DNA of 64,000 nucleotides from contig CAJFNQ010000017.1 of NCBI GenBank assembly GCA_904394975.1, forward strand, positions 1-64,000, in the 5' to 3' direction. Numbering within the stretch: the first letter of the stretch is position 1; every line of letters starts with the position of its first letter. Below are positions 53,216 through 61,088 of the stretch, piece by piece. Source of the DNA: Metaruminococcus_A gallistercoris. GTDB lineage: Bacteria > Bacillota > Clostridia > Oscillospirales > Ruminococcaceae. The notes beneath the pieces were generated by a model that was given only the letters and a program-made list of their open reading frames with translations, searched no databases and was not told the DNA's origin. A program made the translations under genes and the position numbers.

Positions 53216-53249
53216 AAAAAGCAGGAAGCTTGAAAGTTCCCTGCTTTTT
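53216..53249 (+). terminator. Terminator after the GH2 gene
   Basis: The ten-base stem AAAAAGCAGG/CCTGCTTTTT has a 14-base loop and ends in TTTTT. Confidence 0.85.
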
Positions 53250-53316
53250 ATTATTTACAGTGTTTTTTATTCGGGCGAAAATTTGCTTTTTATGACTAGT
53301 TTTTTAAAATAGAGTG

Positions 53317-53325
53317 TGATATACT
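53317..53325 (+). promoter_or_regulatory. Extended -10 promoter of dinB
   Basis: TGATATACT is an extended -10 element. The -35 region is poor (TAGTTT at 17 bases). The predicted start near 53331 falls at the LexA box. Confidence 0.6.
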
Positions 53326-53332
53326 TTAAAAA

Positions 53333-53344
53333 GAACAAATGTTC
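53333..53344 (+). promoter_or_regulatory. LexA (SOS) box at dinB
   Basis: GAACAAATGTTC matches the Firmicutes LexA/DinR core GAAC-N4-GTTC exactly. It lies at the expected transcription start, where bound LexA would block RNA polymerase, so dinB should be induced by DNA damage. Confidence 0.85.
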
Positions 53345-53359
53345 TTTTTGGAGGCTGTT

Positions 53360-54589
53360 ATGCGTACGATTTTACACAGTGACTTAAATAATTTTTACGC
53401 TTCAGTAGAATGCCTTTATCATCCGGAACTTGCGCAAAAGCCGATGGCTGTAACCGGCGACCCTGAATTGCGTCATGGCATTATCCTTTCCAAGAACGAA
53501 ATTGCAAAAGCGTATGGGGTGAAAACTGCAGAGCCTCTTTGGATGGCAAAACAAAAGTGCCCTGATATTGTTTTTGTTCCGGCACATCATGCTGTTTATC
53601 AAGAATATTCAAATTATGCGCGAGAGATTTATCTTCATTATACCGACCAGGTTGAAAATTTTGGCTTGGATGAATGTTGGCTGGATGTGACCGGAAGCTT
53701 TCGATTATTTGGAAGCGGTGAGAAAATTGCCAATGAAATACGTAGCAGGATGCGAAAAAAATTGGGAATTACTGTGTCGGTCGGTGTTTCTTTTACAAAA
53801 ACTTTTGCCAAACTCGGAAGCGATATGAAAAAACCGGACGGAACAACGGTGATTTCATATGAAAATATGAAAAATATCGTCTGGCCGCTTCCGGTTTCCA
53901 GTTTACTGTATATTGGGCAGGCGACCACCCGAAAACTGAATCGATACGGGATTTATACGATTGGGGAACTGGCTTCTTCGCGCCCTGACTTTATTCGTTA
54001 TATTTTGGGTAAAAATGGTATTTCTTTATGGCAGTGTGCCAATGGCCTGGATATTTCTCCGGTACAGAATATTGCGGCTTCACAGGAATTAAAGAGTGTT
54101 GGGAATAGTATTACAACGCCGCATGATTTAGCTACTGAAGAACAGGTAAAAGTATCCCTTTTTACACTTTCGGATAATGTGGCGGCAAGGCTCAGAAAGC
54201 ATAATTTAACTTGTTCTTCGGTGCAGATATGGTTGCGGGAAAATACGCTGTTTTCTTACGAACGTCAAAAGGCGCTTTCTTTTACCACCTCCAATTCCAA
54301 AGATATTTTTTCAGCAGCATATGAACTTTACCGTTATAACAAGCCTAAGCATCCTCTTAGGAGTGTGGGAGTGCGCGCAATTCAGTTGATTGACGCCGCG
54401 CCTCTTCAGTTATCCTTTTTGCCCCAGGAACAGGACCGGGAAAAAGAAGACAAATTGGAGCGTTCTGTTGACCGGATACGGGAAAGGTTTGGTTTTTCCA
54501 GCATTCAAAGGGGGATTGCGTTAATGGAGAAAAATATATGTTTTACACCGCATGAGGCTTCTTTTCCAAAACAGAATACTACAACATGA
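53360..54589 (+). CDS. dinB: DNA polymerase IV (Y family)
   Basis: DinB copies past damaged bases. The palm motif starts HSDLNNFYASVE with catalytic Asp8; the second acidic motif is FGLDECWLDVT; SVGVSFTKTFAKLGSDMKKPDG is present, read in two parts. A thumb and little-finger region follow. Length is 409 residues from ATG 53360 after TTGGAGGC; an in-frame ATG at 53339 lies inside the LexA box. The C-terminal tail ends without an obvious clamp-binding motif I can point to. SOS control is supported by the upstream box. Confidence 0.95.
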   Translation: MRTILHSDLNNFYASVECLYHPELAQKPMAVTGDPELRHGIILSKNEIAKAYGVKTAEPLWMAKQKCPDIVFVPAHHAVYQEYSNYAREIYLHYTDQVENFGLDECWLDVTGSFRLFGSGEKIANEIRSRMRKKLGITVSVGVSFTKTFAKLGSDMKKPDGTTVISYENMKNIVWPLPVSSLLYIGQATTRKLNRYGIYTIGELASSRPDFIRYILGKNGISLWQCANGLDISPVQNIAASQELKSVGNSITTPHDLATEEQVKVSLFTLSDNVAARLRKHNLTCSSVQIWLRENTLFSYERQKALSFTTSNSKDIFSAAYELYRYNKPKHPLRSVGVRAIQLIDAAPLQLSFLPQEQDREKEDKLERSVDRIRERFGFSSIQRGIALMEKNICFTPHEASFPKQNTTT

Positions 54590-54637
54590 GAGTTTAACTT
54601 TGGATTTTTTAGGAGTGAAAAAGAGAAACGTTCTGTA

Positions 54638-54796
54638 TTGGTTAAACAGGCCAGGAAATGCAAGGAATGTGAGACTAGGAAGATGTGCGGCCGGTACTAT
54701 TATTGTGTTGTATCAGGTAAAAAGATATTGCCAGTTGGAGCAGTAGAAAATACAAAACCCGTAACCATGAATTCTTCCACGGTTACGGGTTTTTGA
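54638..54796 (+). CDS. Possible short Cys-rich reading frame after dinB
   Basis: In the same frame as dinB, after its TGA, a frame stays open from 54590 to a TGA at 54794-54796. Possible starts are TTG 54638 (52 residues) or ATG 54683 (37 residues); neither has a good ribosome site, although AGGAG stands at 54611-54615. The sequence has KCKECETRKMCGRYYYC, four Cys in two spaced groups plus a last one, then GKKILPVGAVENTKP. Its 3' end lies inside the dinB terminator. It may be a small metal-binding protein, a remnant or chance. I do not recognise a family. Confidence 0.3.
   Translation: MVKQARKCKECETRKMCGRYYYCVVSGKKILPVGAVENTKPVTMNSSTVTGF
54754..54794. terminator. Bidirectional terminator between dinB and tRNA-Gly
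   Basis: A perfect 13-base stem, AAAACCCGTAACC with GGTTACGGGTTTT, with a 14-base loop. T runs on both strands suit dinB on plus and tRNA-Gly on minus. Confidence 0.88.
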
Positions 54797-54797
54797 T

Positions 54798-54871
54798 TGG
54801 AGCGAACAAGGGGAATCGAACCCCCAACCTCAGCTTGGGAAGCTGATGTTTTACCATTAAACTATGTTCGC
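54798..54871 (-). tRNA. tRNA-Gly (anticodon CCC)
   Basis: Read on the minus strand, the acceptor stem GCGAACA pairs with TGTTCGC, the D stem is GTTT/AAAC, the anticodon stem is TCAGC/GCTGA and the loop TTCCCAA gives CCC. The T arm has GGTTCGATTCC-type sequence. The discriminator is T, and CCA is encoded (54798-54800). Total length is 74 bases with CCA. It reads GGG codons. Confidence 0.95.
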
Positions 54872-54884
54872 AATCAGCTATATA

Positions 54885-54914
54885 ATTATAGCGCCAAATA
54901 AATGGTTTTGTCAA
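54885..54914 (-). promoter_or_regulatory. Promoter of tRNA-Gly
   Basis: On the minus strand TTGACA (54914-54909) and TATAAT (54890-54885) are both perfect and 18 bases apart. The start lies a few bases before the tRNA. Confidence 0.88.
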
Positions 54915-54915
54915 G

Positions 54916-54947
54916 AAAAAATCCTGTGGGTTCCCACAGGATTTTTT
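54916..54947 (-). terminator. Terminator of the dehydrogenase gene
   Basis: A perfect 15-base inverted repeat (AAAAAATCCTGTGGG with its complement) with a minimal loop and T run on the minus strand. Confidence 0.9.
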
Positions 54948-54958
54948 CTGACATTTTC

Positions 54959-55822
54959 TTATTTGCTGTAATATTTAATGAGCGCCTGTGTTCCCAAATC
55001 GCCATAACCTTCTTCTTCCAACTTTTTGTACATGGAAAGAACGTCGTTTACAATATTAAGATTGAGTGAAACATCACTTGCTTCTTCCGTGGCTATGGTC
55101 ATATCTTTGATAAAATGTTTAATATAAAAACCAGGATTCAAGTCGCCTTTTAAAATGCGGGGAGCGTTGTTGTTCATCTGCCAGCTTCCAGCTGCACCCT
55201 GACTGATGCTGTCAAGCATTGTTTGAACGTCTAAGCCGACTTTTTCTGAGTAGATCAGCGCTTCACAAACACTGGCGATTACGCCGGAAAGCGCGATCTG
55301 GTTTGCCATTTTCGTGTGCTGACCATTTCCTGCTTTTCCTTCGTAAATGATGTTGCTTCCCATTGCTTCAAACAATTCCATGCAGGCATCAAATGCTTCT
55401 TTATCGCCGCCAACCATAATGGAGAGGGTGCCGTTACGTGCACCAACATCGCCGCCAGAAACCGGAGCATCCAAAGCAAATTTTCCCTGCGCTTTTGCTT
55501 CTTCGTAAATTTTTACAGAAAGCTTAGGGCTGGTTGTTGTCATATCAATCAAATAAGCGCCTTTTTTGGCATTGGAAATGATGCCGCTTTCACCAAAATA
55601 AACCTGTTCTACGTCCTTGGGGTAACCAACCATTGTAATAACGGCGTCTTTGTCTGCTATACAATCGGCAATTGTATCATGCCAGGTCGCTCCTTCAGCA
55701 ACCAACTCATCCGCCTTTGCTTTTGTGCGTGTGTAAACAGAGACTTCATAACCTTTTTTCATAAGATTTCGGGCCATGGATTTTCCCATAACCCCAATAC
55801 CAATAAATGCGATTGATTTCAT
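54959..55822 (-). CDS. NAD(P)-dependent beta-hydroxyacid dehydrogenase
   Basis: This belongs to the 3-hydroxyisobutyrate / tartronate semialdehyde reductase family. The Rossmann motif FIGIGVMGKSMARNL is at residues 5-19, the substrate motif DAPVSGGDVGARNGTLSIM at about 117-135, and the catalytic Lys lies in GQHTKMANQ near residue 170. Length is 287 residues. A minus-strand GAGGTAC precedes the ATG. It is monocistronic. The substrate (hydroxyisobutyrate, glycerate or another short hydroxyacid) cannot be told from the sequence. Confidence 0.85.
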   Translation of the reverse strand: MKSIAFIGIGVMGKSMARNLMKKGYEVSVYTRTKAKADELVAEGATWHDTIADCIADKDAVITMVGYPKDVEQVYFGESGIISNAKKGAYLIDMTTTSPKLSVKIYEEAKAQGKFALDAPVSGGDVGARNGTLSIMVGGDKEAFDACMELFEAMGSNIIYEGKAGNGQHTKMANQIALSGVIASVCEALIYSEKVGLDVQTMLDSISQGAAGSWQMNNNAPRILKGDLNPGFYIKHFIKDMTIATEEASDVSLNLNIVNDVLSMYKKLEEEGYGDLGTQALIKYYSK

Positions 55823-55859
55823 GTTTTAGTACCTCCGTTGAGTGTTGGGAATTGAAGTG

Positions 55860-55890
55860 TAAAAACAACTGCGAAACTGTTTTTAGTATA
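55860..55890 (-). promoter_or_regulatory. Extended -10 with adjacent inverted repeat (dehydrogenase gene)
   Basis: On the minus strand TGATATACT ends at 55885 and is followed at once by an eight-base inverted repeat, TAAAAACA/TGTTTTTA (55860-55867 and 55878-55885), with a ten-base spacer. The repeat lies at the expected transcript start and could be an operator or a leader hairpin. Confidence 0.5.
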
Positions 55891-56045
55891 TCATGTTTTG
55901 TTTTAGAAAGAAACCTGAATCAAAAACAATTTATTATTTTTGTTAAAATAGTATAGAATTTCACAAAGCATTTATCCTGCTTAAACAAAATGTTTTTCAG
56001 ATTGAGTGTAATTATTTGTGTTTCGCAACCTTTCCGAAAAATACT

Positions 56046-56074
56046 TTGCAAGAGTAAATGGTTTGTAGTATGAT
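56046..56074 (+). promoter_or_regulatory. Possible promoter of the YaiI/YqxD gene
   Basis: TTGCAA at 56046-56051 and TATGAT at 56069-56074 are 17 bases apart. The 284-base gap between the two start codons holds this promoter, the minus-strand promoter and no further gene that I can see. Confidence 0.5.
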
Positions 56075-56106
56075 ATATTGTAAAAGAGAATGGAGTGAAC
56101 GGCAAA

Positions 56107-56553
56107 ATGAAAATTTTGATCGATGCTGACGGCTGTCCGGTCGTTCGAAATACAATCCGTGTTGGAGAGAAATTTGCTGTTCCTTGCTGGATCATTTGCG
56201 ATACTTCGCACAATTTTAGTTCAAGTGGGGCTGAACGGATTATTACCGTTTCCAAAGGGGCGGACAGCGCGGATTTTGTGCTGGTCAACGAGGTACAGCC
56301 TGGGGATATAATTGTTACTCAGGATTATGGCCTTGCCGCAATGTGCCTTTCAAAACACGGAGTGCCTATTCATCAGGATGGTTTTGTTTATGATGAGCGC
56401 AATATGGATGGACTATTAATGTCGAGGCATCTAGCTAAATCAATCCGGCGTTCAGGCGGACGGTTAAAAGGGCCATCCAAACGAAGCAAGCGGCAAGATG
56501 TTGCATTTGAGCAGACACTTTCTAAAATATTGACAGAGTTAACTCAAAAATAA
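56107..56553 (+). CDS. YaiI/YqxD family (UPF0178, DUF188) protein
   Basis: The 148-residue protein starts KILIDADGCPVVRN, the family's Asp-rich nuclease-like motif, and continues with VNEVQPGDIIVTQDYGLAAMCL and GGRLKGPSKRSKRQDVAFEQTL (split). The fold is related to PIN-type domains, so a nuclease role is often guessed. ATG 56107 after GGAGTGAAC is preferred over GTG 56095. It starts 17 bases before the lar cluster and may be cotranscribed with it. Confidence 0.85.
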   Translation: MKILIDADGCPVVRNTIRVGEKFAVPCWIICDTSHNFSSSGAERIITVSKGADSADFVLVNEVQPGDIIVTQDYGLAAMCLSKHGVPIHQDGFVYDERNMDGLLMSRHLAKSIRRSGGRLKGPSKRSKRQDVAFEQTLSKILTELTQK

Positions 56554-56570
56554 ATCAAAGTAATTTTAAG

Positions 56571-57389
56571 ATGAATGGAATTGTATCGATGAAACGTTAC
56601 GATGAATTAATTGAACACATTAAAAAATATCCGGGTAAAAAAATTTGCCTGGCTTTTTCCGGCGGAGTGGACAGCGTTTTGGTATTGAAGGCCTGTCTGG
56701 ATGCGCAAAAGGAAGTATTGCCGGTTATGTTTCAAACGGTTCTGCATCCGGCAAGGGAATTGGATGAAGCTCGGAAACTTGCGGAGCAGTTAGGAACAAA
56801 ACTTCATGTTGTTATTTTGGATGAATTTCAGCATCCTGAAATCATGGAAAATACTCCTCAACGATGTTATTTCTGCAAAAAGGCTTTGTTTTCTTCACTG
56901 TGTTCGTATGCAAAAACCCATTTGTGTGATGTGGTTTTAGACGGTACGAATCTGGATGATTTATCTGAGTATCGCCCCGGATTGCAGGCGCTGAAGGAAC
57001 TTGGGATTCACAGCCCTCTTGCTGAAATTGGTTTTACCAAACCGGAGGTTCGCGCTTCATTGGCAGACATGGGCCTGAGCGTTGCTTCGAAACCGTCCTC
57101 TCCGTGTATGGCGACCAGATTGCCGTATGGAACGACGATTACCAGAGAAGCGGTTGAAATGATTGAGAAAGCGGAATCTTTTTTGAAGGAACTCGGATTC
57201 ACGCAGGTCAGGGTCCGCAAACACGACGAAATCGCTCGAGTTGAATTCGTTCCAAGTGAATTAAAGCAGGCAATTTTAAATCGTGAAAAAATATGTGCGG
57301 CTTTTCACAAATATGGATTTGACTATATTACACTTGATCTTGAATGCTTCCGTTCTGGGAGTATGGATATACATATAAAAAAGGAGTAA
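56571..57389 (+). CDS. larE: LarE sulfur transferase of nickel-pincer cofactor synthesis
   Basis: LarE adenylates the pyridinium dicarboxylate nucleotide made by LarB and inserts sulfur for the nickel-pincer cofactor. The PP-loop SGGVDS is at 30-35. Three Cys are placed as in cluster-bearing LarE: Cys99 and Cys102 (QRCYFCK) and Cys179 (SSPCMATRLPYG). Known LarE types either lose their own Cys sulfur or use a 4Fe-4S cluster held by three Cys; this layout favours the second. ATG 56571 has no clear ribosome site; ATG 56589 is the alternative. Length is 272 residues. It precedes larB by five bases. Confidence 0.93.
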   Translation: MNGIVSMKRYDELIEHIKKYPGKKICLAFSGGVDSVLVLKACLDAQKEVLPVMFQTVLHPARELDEARKLAEQLGTKLHVVILDEFQHPEIMENTPQRCYFCKKALFSSLCSYAKTHLCDVVLDGTNLDDLSEYRPGLQALKELGIHSPLAEIGFTKPEVRASLADMGLSVASKPSSPCMATRLPYGTTITREAVEMIEKAESFLKELGFTQVRVRKHDEIARVEFVPSELKQAILNREKICAAFHKYGFDYITLDLECFRSGSMDIHIKKE

Positions 57390-57393
57390 CAAC

Positions 57394-58140
57394 ATGGATG
57401 TCAATCAACTACTCAACGCAGTAAAAAATGGGGAAGTAACGATTGAAGAGGCAGAAAATGAATTAAAAAAACTGCCTTATGAGGATTTGGGTTTTGCAAA
57501 ATTAGACCATCACAGAAGTTTGCGCAGTGGTTTCCCGGAAGTGATATTCTGCCAAGGAAAAACCAGCGAGCAGATTGTAAAAATATTTGAGCGCTTTATT
57601 GCTGCAGATGCAAAGGTGCTTGCAACCCGTGCAAGCGAACAGCAGTACGAGGAAGTGCGTAAAGCTGTGCCGGACGCTGTTTATTTAAAAACACCGAGAC
57701 TCATTACCTATCAGCTTGAAAAAAATGAGGGAATCGGTAAAGTTGCCGTTTGTACGGCCGGTACTTCAGACATACCGGTGGCGGAAGAAGCCGCATGTGT
57801 TGCTGAATTTTTTGGTGCAAACGTAGAACGCTTTTATGATGTAGGTGTTGCTGGTATTCATCGTCTTCTTGCGGTTGCTCCACAAATCAGAGAAGCAAAC
57901 GCCGTTATAGCGATTGCAGGAATGGAAGGAGCACTTGCTTCTGTTATTGGGGGACTAGTTGACAAACCAGTCATTGCTGTTCCGACCAGCGTTGGCTATG
58001 GCGCGAATTTCGGTGGATTATCTGCGCTTCTTACCATGTTGAATTCTTGTGCAGAAGGAATTTCAGTGGTAAATATTGATAATGGCTTTGGCGCCGGCTA
58101 CCTTGCAGCTCAAATCAATCGTCTTATCGTAAAGGGGTAA
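57394..58140 (+). CDS. larB: LarB carboxylase of nickel-pincer cofactor synthesis
   Basis: LarB carboxylates nicotinic acid adenine dinucleotide and hydrolyses it, giving the substrate for LarE. The N-terminal helical part (about 1-90) is followed by an AIR carboxylase-like domain with VCTAGTSDIPVAEEA, YDVGVAGIHRLL and AVPTSVGYGANFGGLSALL. Length is 248 residues. AAAGGAG precedes the ATG. It lies between larE and larC with gaps of four bases each, so one transcript is certain. larA, the lactate racemase that uses the cofactor, is not in the window. Confidence 0.94.
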   Translation: MDVNQLLNAVKNGEVTIEEAENELKKLPYEDLGFAKLDHHRSLRSGFPEVIFCQGKTSEQIVKIFERFIAADAKVLATRASEQQYEEVRKAVPDAVYLKTPRLITYQLEKNEGIGKVAVCTAGTSDIPVAEEAACVAEFFGANVERFYDVGVAGIHRLLAVAPQIREANAVIAIAGMEGALASVIGGLVDKPVIAVPTSVGYGANFGGLSALLTMLNSCAEGISVVNIDNGFGAGYLAAQINRLIVKG

Positions 58141-58144
58141 CAAC

Positions 58145-59419
58145 ATGAAACATTTATATTTTGAATGCAATTCTGGTATTAGTGGTGATATGACGGTTGC
58201 CGCACTTCTGGACCTCGGCGCTGATCAGAAGGTTCTTTTAGACGCTTTGGCGAGTTTAAAAGTAGATGGATTCCATGTCCATATTTCTAAAGTGAAAAAG
58301 TGTGGTATTGATGCGACTGATTTTGATGTTCATTTAATGGATGCAGAGCACGAACATGCCCATGAACACGAACATCATGAACATACTCATGAACATGAGC
58401 ATATCCACGGACACGAGCATGATCACGAACATGGGCATATCCACGGACACGAGCATCCGCACACTCATCGAAATTTGCATGATATCGTTCATATTATTGA
58501 AAACAGCGGCATCACTTCCAAGGCAAAACAAATTGCAATCGCAATTTTTGAAATTGTTGCGGAAGCAGAGGCAAAAGCGCATGGCCTTCCGATTAATGAA
58601 GTACATTTTCACGAAGTTGGAGCTGTAGACTCGATTGTTGATATTGTTGCAACTGCTGTTTGTTTGGACAACTTGGGCGTAGAGAAGGTTTATTGTCCAT
58701 CGGTTTGCGAAGGAACTGGCTCTGTTCGCTGCCAGCACGGAATTATGCCTGTACCGGTACCTGCGGTTGTTAACATTGCTTCGGCCAATCATATTACATT
58801 AAAAATCACTTCGTCGCAGGGGGAAATGGTAACTCCTACCGGTGCGGCGATTCTTGCGGGAATCCGTACAAATGTTGATTTACCCGCGTCTTTTCAAATA
58901 AAAAAGATTGGTGTTGGCGCTGGAAAGAAAGATTTTGAACACGCGAATATTCTTCGTGTATTTGAAATCGAAGAGGATTCTGTGGCTGGCGCGGATGAGG
59001 TTACGGTTATTCAAACAAATATTGATGATCAAACGCCGGAACTTTTAAGTTATGCGATGGAGCAACTGTTTAAAGCGGGCGCTAAGGATGTTTGGATTGA
59101 ACCAATTTATATGAAAAAAACACGTGCGGCGTTTATGCTTAACGTATTGGCTGATTCAGAGCTGGTTAAGCCGCTGGTTGAGGTCATTTTCCGTGAAACT
59201 TCGGCAATTGGGGTGAGATTTCAAAAATATGAAAGAATTATCATGCAGCGTGAATCTAGAATTGCTGTTACCCCATATGGTGAGATTCAAATCAAACGCT
59301 GCCGATACGGTGAACTCGTAAAAAATACAGTTGAATATGAATCCGCTAAAAAGGCCGCACAAGAGCATCATGTTTCACTGGAAGAAATCTATCGTGCAAC
59401 TTATCGGTCGATTAAGTAG
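58145..59419 (+). CDS. larC: LarC nickel insertase, unsplit, with His-rich segment
   Basis: LarC inserts nickel into the sulfur-bearing precursor. The start YFECNSGISGDMTVAALLDLGA is a family mark (two segments here), as are NEVHFHEVGAVDSIVDIV and the C-terminal metal and CTP-binding part. Residues 69-108 hold 21 His in 40 residues, a nickel store seen in many LarC proteins. In Lactiplantibacillus plantarum larC is split and needs a frameshift; here it is one open frame of 424 residues. At DNA level the His-rich part contains a 21-base direct repeat at 58400-58420 and 58436-58456. Confidence 0.94.
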   Translation: MKHLYFECNSGISGDMTVAALLDLGADQKVLLDALASLKVDGFHVHISKVKKCGIDATDFDVHLMDAEHEHAHEHEHHEHTHEHEHIHGHEHDHEHGHIHGHEHPHTHRNLHDIVHIIENSGITSKAKQIAIAIFEIVAEAEAKAHGLPINEVHFHEVGAVDSIVDIVATAVCLDNLGVEKVYCPSVCEGTGSVRCQHGIMPVPVPAVVNIASANHITLKITSSQGEMVTPTGAAILAGIRTNVDLPASFQIKKIGVGAGKKDFEHANILRVFEIEEDSVAGADEVTVIQTNIDDQTPELLSYAMEQLFKAGAKDVWIEPIYMKKTRAAFMLNVLADSELVKPLVEVIFRETSAIGVRFQKYERIIMQRESRIAVTPYGEIQIKRCRYGELVKNTVEYESAKKAAQEHHVSLEEIYRATYRSIK

Positions 59420-59420
59420 C

Positions 59421-59460
59421 AAAAATGCCACTGATATCATAATATATCAGTGGCATTTTT
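59421..59460 (+). terminator. Terminator after larC
   Basis: A perfect 17-base stem (59421-59437 with 59444-59460), loop CATAAT, ends in TTTTT. Confidence 0.93.
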
Positions 59461-59489
59461 GTGACATTCGCAAGATTATTGAAATAATG

Positions 59490-59518
59490 TTGCAATTTCT
59501 GCGATTTTATTATACAAT
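59490..59518 (+). promoter_or_regulatory. Promoter of the aminotransferase gene
   Basis: TTGCAA at 59490-59495 and TACAAT at 59513-59518 are 17 bases apart; TATACA overlaps two bases earlier. Confidence 0.6.
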
Positions 59519-59557
59519 ATACGTTGCGTTCAATGAATTTATTAAGGAGATGCTGAC

Positions 59558-60853
59558 ATGTCATTTTATGGCAGTTTGACCGTTGAAAAACTTAAAGAAG
59601 AAAAGGCAAAAGTAGAAGCGTCATATCAGGCATTTAAAGACAAAGGGCTTTCTTTGAATATGGCTCGTGGTGTTCCGTCTACTGAACAGCTTGAACTTTC
59701 AAATGGCTTATTGGAATGCGTTTCAACTCAAGAAGTAAAGCTGACGGAAGAGAAATTTGATATTCGCAATTATGGGTGTCTGGAAGGCTTGATTGAAGCA
59801 CGTCGATTGATGGGCAGCGTGCTTGGTGTTCCTGCGGAAAATGTTATCATTGGTGGCAATTCAAGCCTGAATTTAATGTATGATACGGTAGCGCGTGCCA
59901 TGTTGTTCGGCGTCTATGGAAGCAATAAACCGTGGGTAAAATACGATAAAGTAAAATTTTTGTGTCCGGTTCCGGGTTATGACCGCCATTTTGGTATTTG
60001 CGCAGATCTTGGAATTGAGATGATCAATGTTCCTATGAATTCCGATGGACCGGACATGGACTTGGTTGAAAAACTGGTCGCAGAAGATGAAACGATCAAA
60101 GGGATTTGGTGTGTACCGATGTATTCAAATCCGGAAGGTGTTACATATTCTGATGATGTTGTGCGGCGTTTCGCTAATCTTTCCCCAGCAGCGAAAGATT
60201 TCCGTATTTTCTGGGACAATGCATACTGCATTCATCATTTGGCGGATGAGCATGATGAGCTTTTGAACCTTTATGATGAATGTCGTAAAACCGGAAAAGA
60301 AGATATGGTATTCATTTTCACCTCTTTTTCAAAGGTAACCTTCCCGGGAGCAGCGATTTCTGCTCTTGCTGCCAGCAAAAACAACATTGAAGAGATTAAA
60401 AAACATCTTTCCATGCAGACGATTGGTTCGGATAAAATCAATCAATACCGTCACGTAGAGTATTTTAAAACCTTGGATAAGGTTAAAGAGCACATGCTTA
60501 AACATCGCGCTATTATTAAGCCGAAGTTTGATGCGGTGATTGAAGCTTTGGAAGCGGAATTAAAACCATTGGATCTGGCTGACTGGACCAAACCGAAAGG
60601 TGGATATTTTATTTCGGTTAATACACTTCCGGGTTGTGCGAAACGCACGGTACAGCTTTGTAAAGAGGCAGGACTTATGTTAACTCCTGCTGGAGCTCCG
60701 TTCCCATATGGAGTGGATCCGGACGATAAAACCATTCGTCTTGCTCCAACATTCCCGAGTGTTGACGAACTGAAGATTGCGATTTCGCTTTTCTGCACAG
60801 CTGTAAAGTTAGCCTCTCTTGAAAAAATCTTAAATCAAAAGCTTGCCGCTTAA
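59558..60853 (+). CDS. AspT-type aspartate aminotransferase (MocR-like fold I)
   Basis: A PLP-dependent fold type I aminotransferase of the group typified by corynebacterial AspT, distinct from the classic AspC group. The N-terminal NMARGVPSTEQLELS, the glycine-rich IIGGNSSLNLMYD and the PLP lysine Lys259 in TSFSKVTFPGAA are visible. The C-terminus has the substrate arginine region TIRLAPTFPS. Length is 431 residues. The AspT members make aspartate from oxaloacetate, but other amino donors occur. AAGGAGAT precedes the ATG. It is monocistronic. Confidence 0.87.
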   Translation: MSFYGSLTVEKLKEEKAKVEASYQAFKDKGLSLNMARGVPSTEQLELSNGLLECVSTQEVKLTEEKFDIRNYGCLEGLIEARRLMGSVLGVPAENVIIGGNSSLNLMYDTVARAMLFGVYGSNKPWVKYDKVKFLCPVPGYDRHFGICADLGIEMINVPMNSDGPDMDLVEKLVAEDETIKGIWCVPMYSNPEGVTYSDDVVRRFANLSPAAKDFRIFWDNAYCIHHLADEHDELLNLYDECRKTGKEDMVFIFTSFSKVTFPGAAISALAASKNNIEEIKKHLSMQTIGSDKINQYRHVEYFKTLDKVKEHMLKHRAIIKPKFDAVIEALEAELKPLDLADWTKPKGGYFISVNTLPGCAKRTVQLCKEAGLMLTPAGAPFPYGVDPDDKTIRLAPTFPSVDELKIAISLFCTAVKLASLEKILNQKLAA

Positions 60854-60883
60854 TCTGTTTGGCAAGTGATGTTCAATGTAATT

Positions 60884-60916
60884 AAAGTGGTAAAGCCTGT
60901 CGCTTTACCACTTTTT
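60884..60916 (+). terminator. Terminator after the aminotransferase gene
   Basis: AAAGTGGTAAAG pairs with CTTTACCACTTT (12 bases), loop CCTGTCG, followed by TT. Confidence 0.88.
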
Positions 60917-61010
60917 GTTTTAATTATTAAGCTCGCGTGACTGATTGAAAGTTACCATAATGTATGGAAATACCGAACGGAGCTGCAAGTTTTTCAATAA
61001 ACCGATTTAG

Positions 61011-61039
61011 TTGACTTTTTTTTTCAGGATTGCTATGAT
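61011..61039 (+). promoter_or_regulatory. Promoter of the PASTA protein gene
   Basis: TTGACT at 61011-61016, 17 bases and TATGAT at 61034-61039 preceded by TGC (extended -10). The open frame continues through this promoter, which shows that the first in-frame codons are not used. Confidence 0.8.
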
Positions 61040-61088
61040 AATAAAGTTAAATACTATTGTTGTATTGCTGAAAGACAGAGGTGCTTCT

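Noticed and set aside
54552..54746. Frame of 64 codons overlapping the dinB end
   Set aside because: It overlaps dinB out of frame, lacks a ribosome site and has no recognisable features. The dinB-frame alternative in the same place looks better.
54683..54796. Resemblance of MCGRYYYC to the start of SOS-associated SRAP (YedK) proteins
   Set aside because: SRAP begins MCGRY, but the rest of the domain and its catalytic residues are missing, so I do not call it SRAP.
58351..58470. Repeated DNA in larC as a possible CRISPR-like or mobile repeat
   Set aside because: The repeats encode an in-frame His-rich segment typical of LarC and have no regular spacers.
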